From the NCBI RefSeq assembly GCF_030056655.1, contig NZ_JASHIE010000002.1:124001-188000 (forward strand): DNA of 64,000 nucleotides, written 5' to 3'. This DNA is from Flectobacillus rivi. Its GTDB lineage: Bacteria; Bacteroidota; Bacteroidia; Cytophagales; Spirosomataceae. The number at the start of each line of letters is the position of its first letter. Position 1 is the stretch's first letter. The notes under the pieces are model-generated. The model was given only the letters and a program-made list of their open reading frames with translations. It ran no database searches and was not told the DNA's origin. Shown here piece after piece: positions 61,024 through 64,000 of the stretch. A program made the position numbers and the translations under genes.

Positions 61024-61344
61024 ATTTCCGCCACAAAATCTGCACTACTTTTATCTTTTCATTGACTTTTTAACAACATTCCTAGTCTAAAGTTGTGCTA
61101 ATTTCACAAATGCAACTTTTTCTAAACTAGGGCTGTACATTTTTATATTTCTATAGTGTATGCTATAGAAGCTTACTTCCTATTTTCAAGTAGTTTAACC
61201 ATTAATTTTTATGACTGTAAATCCGAACTTATTAACTCCTCTGCTCCTCTATTTTGATACAACAGTGATGTATTCAGGCACATAGCGCCTATCCGTATTG
61301 ATTAAAATAGCTTAAACCACACTTGTAGCATCTAACTTTAATAC
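61024..61344. other. 321-bp gene-free region upstream of the SUMF1 gene
   Basis: No ORF of interest. A short palindrome TTCTATAG...CTATAGAA (61149-61170) is the only inverted repeat noted. No promoter matches TTG-N19-TAnnTTTG. Confidence 0.5.
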
Positions 61345-62502
61345 ATGAAACTGATTACAGCGTTATTACTGTTTGGTTCGATGTATGCCAGTGCCCAAAG
61401 TATCCAACATGTTGATTATAAAATCGATAACGACCAAGTAGTTGTGGATTATGACCTTATGGATGGTGGTGCACAAAATATATCTCTCCAATATAGTATC
61501 AATAACTCCATCTGGAAAAGTGTTCCATTGCATGCATGTAATGGCGACCTTGGAGTTGTAGAAACTGGTAAAGGCAAACGCATTGTTTGGTTACCACTTA
61601 CACACCTAGAAAATCTTTCGGGTCAATTAAAAGTAAGAGTCTACGGCACCAATCTCCCTCAAAGTATCAATACCTCCATGCTATTAGTCAAAGGAGGGTT
61701 ATTTCTCATGGGTAATCTTCAAGGGAAAGAAGATGAAAAACCTATTCGATATGTAAAAATCAATAACTTCTACATTAGCAAATTTGAGGTAACCGTTAGC
61801 GATTTCCGTGCGTTTATCAATTCTACTGGCTATAAAACAGACGCTGAAAAAAAAGGAGGTAGCTATATTTTTAATGGCGAAAGATGGGAATTAAAAAAAG
61901 GGGTCAACTGGAAATTTGACCCATCAGGAAGTCCAAGAACTGACATGGAAGACAACCACCCAGTGGTTCACGTTAGTTGGAACGATGCCCAAGCCTATTG
62001 TAATTGGTTGAAGAATTCTACAGGCAAAGCCTACAGACTACCCACCGAAGCTGAGTGGGAATATGCGGCAGGAAATGCCGATAAACATACCAAATTTAGC
62101 TGGGGTAACTACCAGCCTTTTAATATTCGGGTGAGTAACCTTGCTGACGAAAATACCGCCAGCGTTTTGAAATGGACTAAAAGTAGTGATAGAATTTTTT
62201 GGGGTTATCAAGACGGTTTTGTGTTTACAGCACCAGTTGGTTCATATACACCCAATGACTTAGGGATTCACGACCTAACAGGTAATGTCGCCGAGTGGTG
62301 TTCAGATTGGTATTTACCAAACTATTATAATCAGAACCAAAAAGATAATCCACTAGGACCGCCAAAAGGACATGCCAAAATAGTGAGAGGAGGTAGCTGG
62401 GAATCCTCCCCAAAAGAGACCCTGACCTCAAGTCGAAGCTATCAACAGCCTGAATTTAGGTCATGTTTTATTGGATTTCGCATCTGTTATTCGGACTACT
62501 AA
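61345..62502 (+). CDS. Exported SUMF1-domain (formylglycine-generating-enzyme-like) protein
   Basis: 385 residues with a signal peptide (about 1-17, ending ASAQ). An N-terminal beta-rich domain (about 20-110) is followed by a SUMF1/FGE-sulfatase domain (about 112-383). The latter shows LLVKGGLFLMGN near 112, FYISKFEVTVSDFRAF near 142, VHVSWNDAQAYCNWL near 208, YRLPTEAEWEYAAG near 230, DLTGNVAEWCSDWY near 311 and KIVRGGSWESSPKE near 350. In true FGE the catalytic Cys pair lies in the C-terminal block; here that block reads SRSYQQPEFRSCFIGFRICY, so the canonical pair is not evident. I infer a non-oxidase, binding or GldK/J-like role. It precedes a secreted caspase-like gene by 147 bp. Confidence 0.87.
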   Translation: MKLITALLLFGSMYASAQSIQHVDYKIDNDQVVVDYDLMDGGAQNISLQYSINNSIWKSVPLHACNGDLGVVETGKGKRIVWLPLTHLENLSGQLKVRVYGTNLPQSINTSMLLVKGGLFLMGNLQGKEDEKPIRYVKINNFYISKFEVTVSDFRAFINSTGYKTDAEKKGGSYIFNGERWELKKGVNWKFDPSGSPRTDMEDNHPVVHVSWNDAQAYCNWLKNSTGKAYRLPTEAEWEYAAGNADKHTKFSWGNYQPFNIRVSNLADENTASVLKWTKSSDRIFWGYQDGFVFTAPVGSYTPNDLGIHDLTGNVAEWCSDWYLPNYYNQNQKDNPLGPPKGHAKIVRGGSWESSPKETLTSSRSYQQPEFRSCFIGFRICYSDY

Positions 62503-62649
62503 TAGGTAAATTAGCAAGTAAAACAAAGGCCTTAACAATCGTATTTATCTGACAATAAACATAATAGCCTTAAAGATATTGCTCCAACACTATTACCTAT
62601 TTCCTTGCTTTCAGTTTATTTTAGTATTATTCTAAATCATCCTTATCTC

Positions 62650-63606
62650 ATGAGAATACTGATATGTTTACAAGTTTTATTCCTGCTCATACTAGGAAAA
62701 TTTGACTCAGAGGCACAATATATCTCGATTCAGGGCATAAGTCCTGTTCATGCGGTTAATATTACAAAGAAAACCACTACCAATAAGCAAACTACGCCTG
62801 CCAATGCAGCTCCAGTAACGCTATTGCCTACTCCTGCTAGCCAAGTTGTAAGCTCAAATCCATATCTCAACAACACTCCTATGCCGAGCAGAGGGCGACG
62901 TATTGCGCTATTGATTGGTAATGGCACCTACAATTATGGAGGTAGTTTGGGCGAAAATCCCAAAAACGATGTTCAGGATTTGGGTAAAGCATTAACCGCT
63001 TTAGGTTTTGAAGTAAAAATTTTAGTTGATGCAAATTTGCTAAATGTCAAACAAGCCATTAAAACTTTTCAAGAAAAAATTACTGGTGCAGAAATGGCCA
63101 CTTTTTTCTACGCAGGTCACGGAATGGAAATTGCAGGCAAGAAATATATTATTCCTGTAGATGCCCAACTTAAGCGCCCTGAAGATTTAGACGATTTTGC
63201 CTACAATATTGACTTTTTGTTTAGAAGACTTAAAACAGGTGGTGCCAAACATAACCTGATTGTATTAGACGCTTGTAGAAATGACCCATTTCAGATTCAA
63301 GCCAGAGCCAATATTGAAACAGAAAGAGCGTGGAAAGATGCTAATGTCTTTAGCCCTATCCAACTCAACAGATTTAATGCAGGTAACGTATATTTGGCTA
63401 TGGCAACCGACTGGGGCAATAAAGCGAAAAACGGATACGGTCGAAACGGGGTTTACACAACACAACTATTGAAGTTTCTAAAATCTGGGGAGCGCCTTGA
63501 AAGAGTTTTTGACTTAACAGGTATTCAAGTAAAAAGAGAAACGCAAATGGAACAAAACCCTCAATTCTTCAAAGAAGTATCTATTGCAGATGAGTTCATT
63601 TTTTAG
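62650..63606 (+). CDS. Exported caspase-family (C14) cysteine peptidase
   Basis: 318 residues from the ATG at 62650 (MRILICLQVLFLLILG), which opens a signal peptide ending near SEAQ; the frame extends to a TTG at 62605 but that start is weaker. After a Thr/Pro-rich linker the caspase p20-like domain (about 75-310) shows RRIALLIGNGTYNYGG near 80, NDVQDLGKALTALGFEV near 102, the catalytic His in FFYAGHGMEIAGKKY near 152-160, and the catalytic Cys in LIVLDACRNDPF near 203-214. Both catalytic residues are present, so activity is plausible. It follows a SUMF1-domain protein on the same strand; such a pairing, or fusion, is known for bacterial caspase homologues. Substrates are unknown. Confidence 0.9.
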   Translation: MRILICLQVLFLLILGKFDSEAQYISIQGISPVHAVNITKKTTTNKQTTPANAAPVTLLPTPASQVVSSNPYLNNTPMPSRGRRIALLIGNGTYNYGGSLGENPKNDVQDLGKALTALGFEVKILVDANLLNVKQAIKTFQEKITGAEMATFFYAGHGMEIAGKKYIIPVDAQLKRPEDLDDFAYNIDFLFRRLKTGGAKHNLIVLDACRNDPFQIQARANIETERAWKDANVFSPIQLNRFNAGNVYLAMATDWGNKAKNGYGRNGVYTTQLLKFLKSGERLERVFDLTGIQVKRETQMEQNPQFFKEVSIADEFIF

Positions 63607-63613
63607 ATTTTTT

Positions 63614-63786
63614 GATTATTTAAACGTTGTATTCTAGCCGTAGAGACGCAATACTTTGTGTCATAAGCCAAGTCAGACATAGCATAGTAGTATCAAAAAA
63701 GCGGTCGAAAAATCTTTTTCAACCGCTTTTTTGATGAATAATTGGGGTATAAACCTAATACTAAAATTCGAGATGAGACAAGCATA
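63614..63786. mobile_element. Truncated copy of the MITE-like element next to the caspase gene stop
   Basis: It shares with 9609-9815 a TGATTATTTAAAC...GTATTCTAGC segment, GTAGAGACGCAAT (63640), a long hairpin at 63692-63735 (21-bp arms, one mismatch, left arm starting ATCAAAAAAGCGGT) at the same offset of ~52 bp, and a right end CTAAAATTCGAGATGAGACA (63761-63780). The left terminal repeat is missing; the caspase stop (63606) lies just before the first homologous base. Confidence 0.6.
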
Positions 63787-63954
63787 TTCGGTCTACTTAT
63801 TTCGAATTTCTTTAAAATATTCTTTCTTTTTGATTCCCTGTTGCATGAGTTTTAGGTCTACATTTGTGCGTAACGATTGCTACTATCGCCTTAAAAATCA
63901 GTGGATTTCTTGCATCGTTATTGCATAATTGTATTTTCATAAATTCTAAATCTC

Positions 63955-64000
63955 ATGACTCAACATACACATACGTCACATGGTCACACCTGTTGCCATG
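63955..64000 (+). CDS. Start of a His/Cys-rich protein, truncated by the window end
   Basis: The ATG at 63955 opens MTQHTHTSHGHTCCH, and the frame runs off the window. Five His and two adjacent Cys in fifteen codons suggest a metal-binding N-terminal tail, as in some metal transporters or chaperones, but the rest is not visible. It could also be a chance ORF. It sits 168 bp after the MITE-like copy. Confidence 0.45.
   Translation, partial: MTQHTHTSHGHTCCH

Noticed and set aside
63731..63928. 65-codon ORF after the MITE copy
   Set aside because: It begins inside the MITE hairpin and reads low-complexity sequence.
1..64000. tRNA, rRNA, riboswitch and prophage signals
   Set aside because: I scanned the gene gaps by eye and saw no cloverleaf, rRNA core sequence, recognisable riboswitch core or phage structural gene. 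A covariance search could still find small RNAs.

Overview
The window is from a Bacteroidota chromosome, most likely Cytophagales (the Spirosomaceae/Flectobacillus-Emticicia neighbourhood is my inference). The evidence is: two secreted enzymes with type IX secretion (T9SS) C-terminal sorting domains; a TonB-dependent receptor with an N-terminal carboxypeptidase-regulatory domain; promoters of the TTG-N19-TAnnTTTG type; little Shine-Dalgarno signal; a menaquinone gene (menA); a PafA-type alkaline phosphatase; and families that are largely Bacteroidota (TIGR02757, a DUF4905-like protein). The DNA is AT-rich. I see no rRNA, tRNA, CRISPR array, prophage or complete insertion sequence. Most of the window is core-type chromosome.

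Layout. 0-3 kb: a 5'-truncated arginine deiminase family gene, a CtlX-type citrulline hydrolase and an IscA-like Fe-S protein. 3-4.7 kb: a small membrane protein and an orphan protein with a uracil-DNA-glycosylase-like N-terminus. 4.8-9.5 kb (minus): a secreted GH13 enzyme and a TlpA-like thioredoxin. 9.6-13.5 kb: a MITE-like element, rlmF, maf and a large outer-membrane protein. 13.6-16.7 kb: two tandem MarR regulators, YceI and a 2,4-dienoyl-CoA-reductase-like SDR. 16.8-23 kb (minus): a secreted SGNH esterase, CCA-adding enzyme, threonylcarbamoyl-AMP synthase and an exported protein of unknown function. 23-29 kb: argS, glutathione peroxidase, menA, an OmpA-like lipoprotein and a TPR protein. 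29-35.6 kb: AMP nucleosidase, an HsdR-N-like nuclease domain, a PafA-like phosphatase and the ugd/UXS pair. 35.7-48.4 kb: TonB receptor, GDPD, an esterase and SAM methyltransferase pair, MBL hydrolase and pssA, fabH, a CoA-binding protein, a GH13-like protein and a NUMOD4/HNH protein. 48.4-58 kb: a 1248-residue histidine kinase, metF with a small partner, an L,D-transpeptidase, small envelope proteins, DUF1028 and kdsB. 58-64 kb: a DUF4905-like protein, LysM/RlpA-like, an unlisted 56-residue membrane peptide, TIGR02757, a secreted SUMF1-domain protein, a secreted caspase-like peptidase, and the start of a His/Cys-rich protein at the edge.

How the genes connect. Clear functional pairs are arginine to citrulline to ornithine (first two genes), UDP-glucose to UDP-glucuronate to UDP-xylose (ugd/UXS), and MarR-MarR-YceI. 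Much of the rest serves the envelope: KdsB for LPS Kdo, PssA for phosphatidylethanolamine, FabH for fatty acids, L,D-transpeptidase and LysM proteins for peptidoglycan, and OmpA, TonB and T9SS cargo.

The least explained material is the intergenic DNA. It holds at least two families of short non-autonomous repeats. One is a ~207-bp element with 21-bp inverted ends and a 42-bp perfect palindrome; degenerate relatives lie at 2.75-2.94 kb and 63.61-63.79 kb. The other is a hairpin-containing family at 16.7 and 30.3 kb. The genes most worth a second look are the SUMF1-caspase pair, the UDG-like orphan and the hidden 56-residue membrane peptide.
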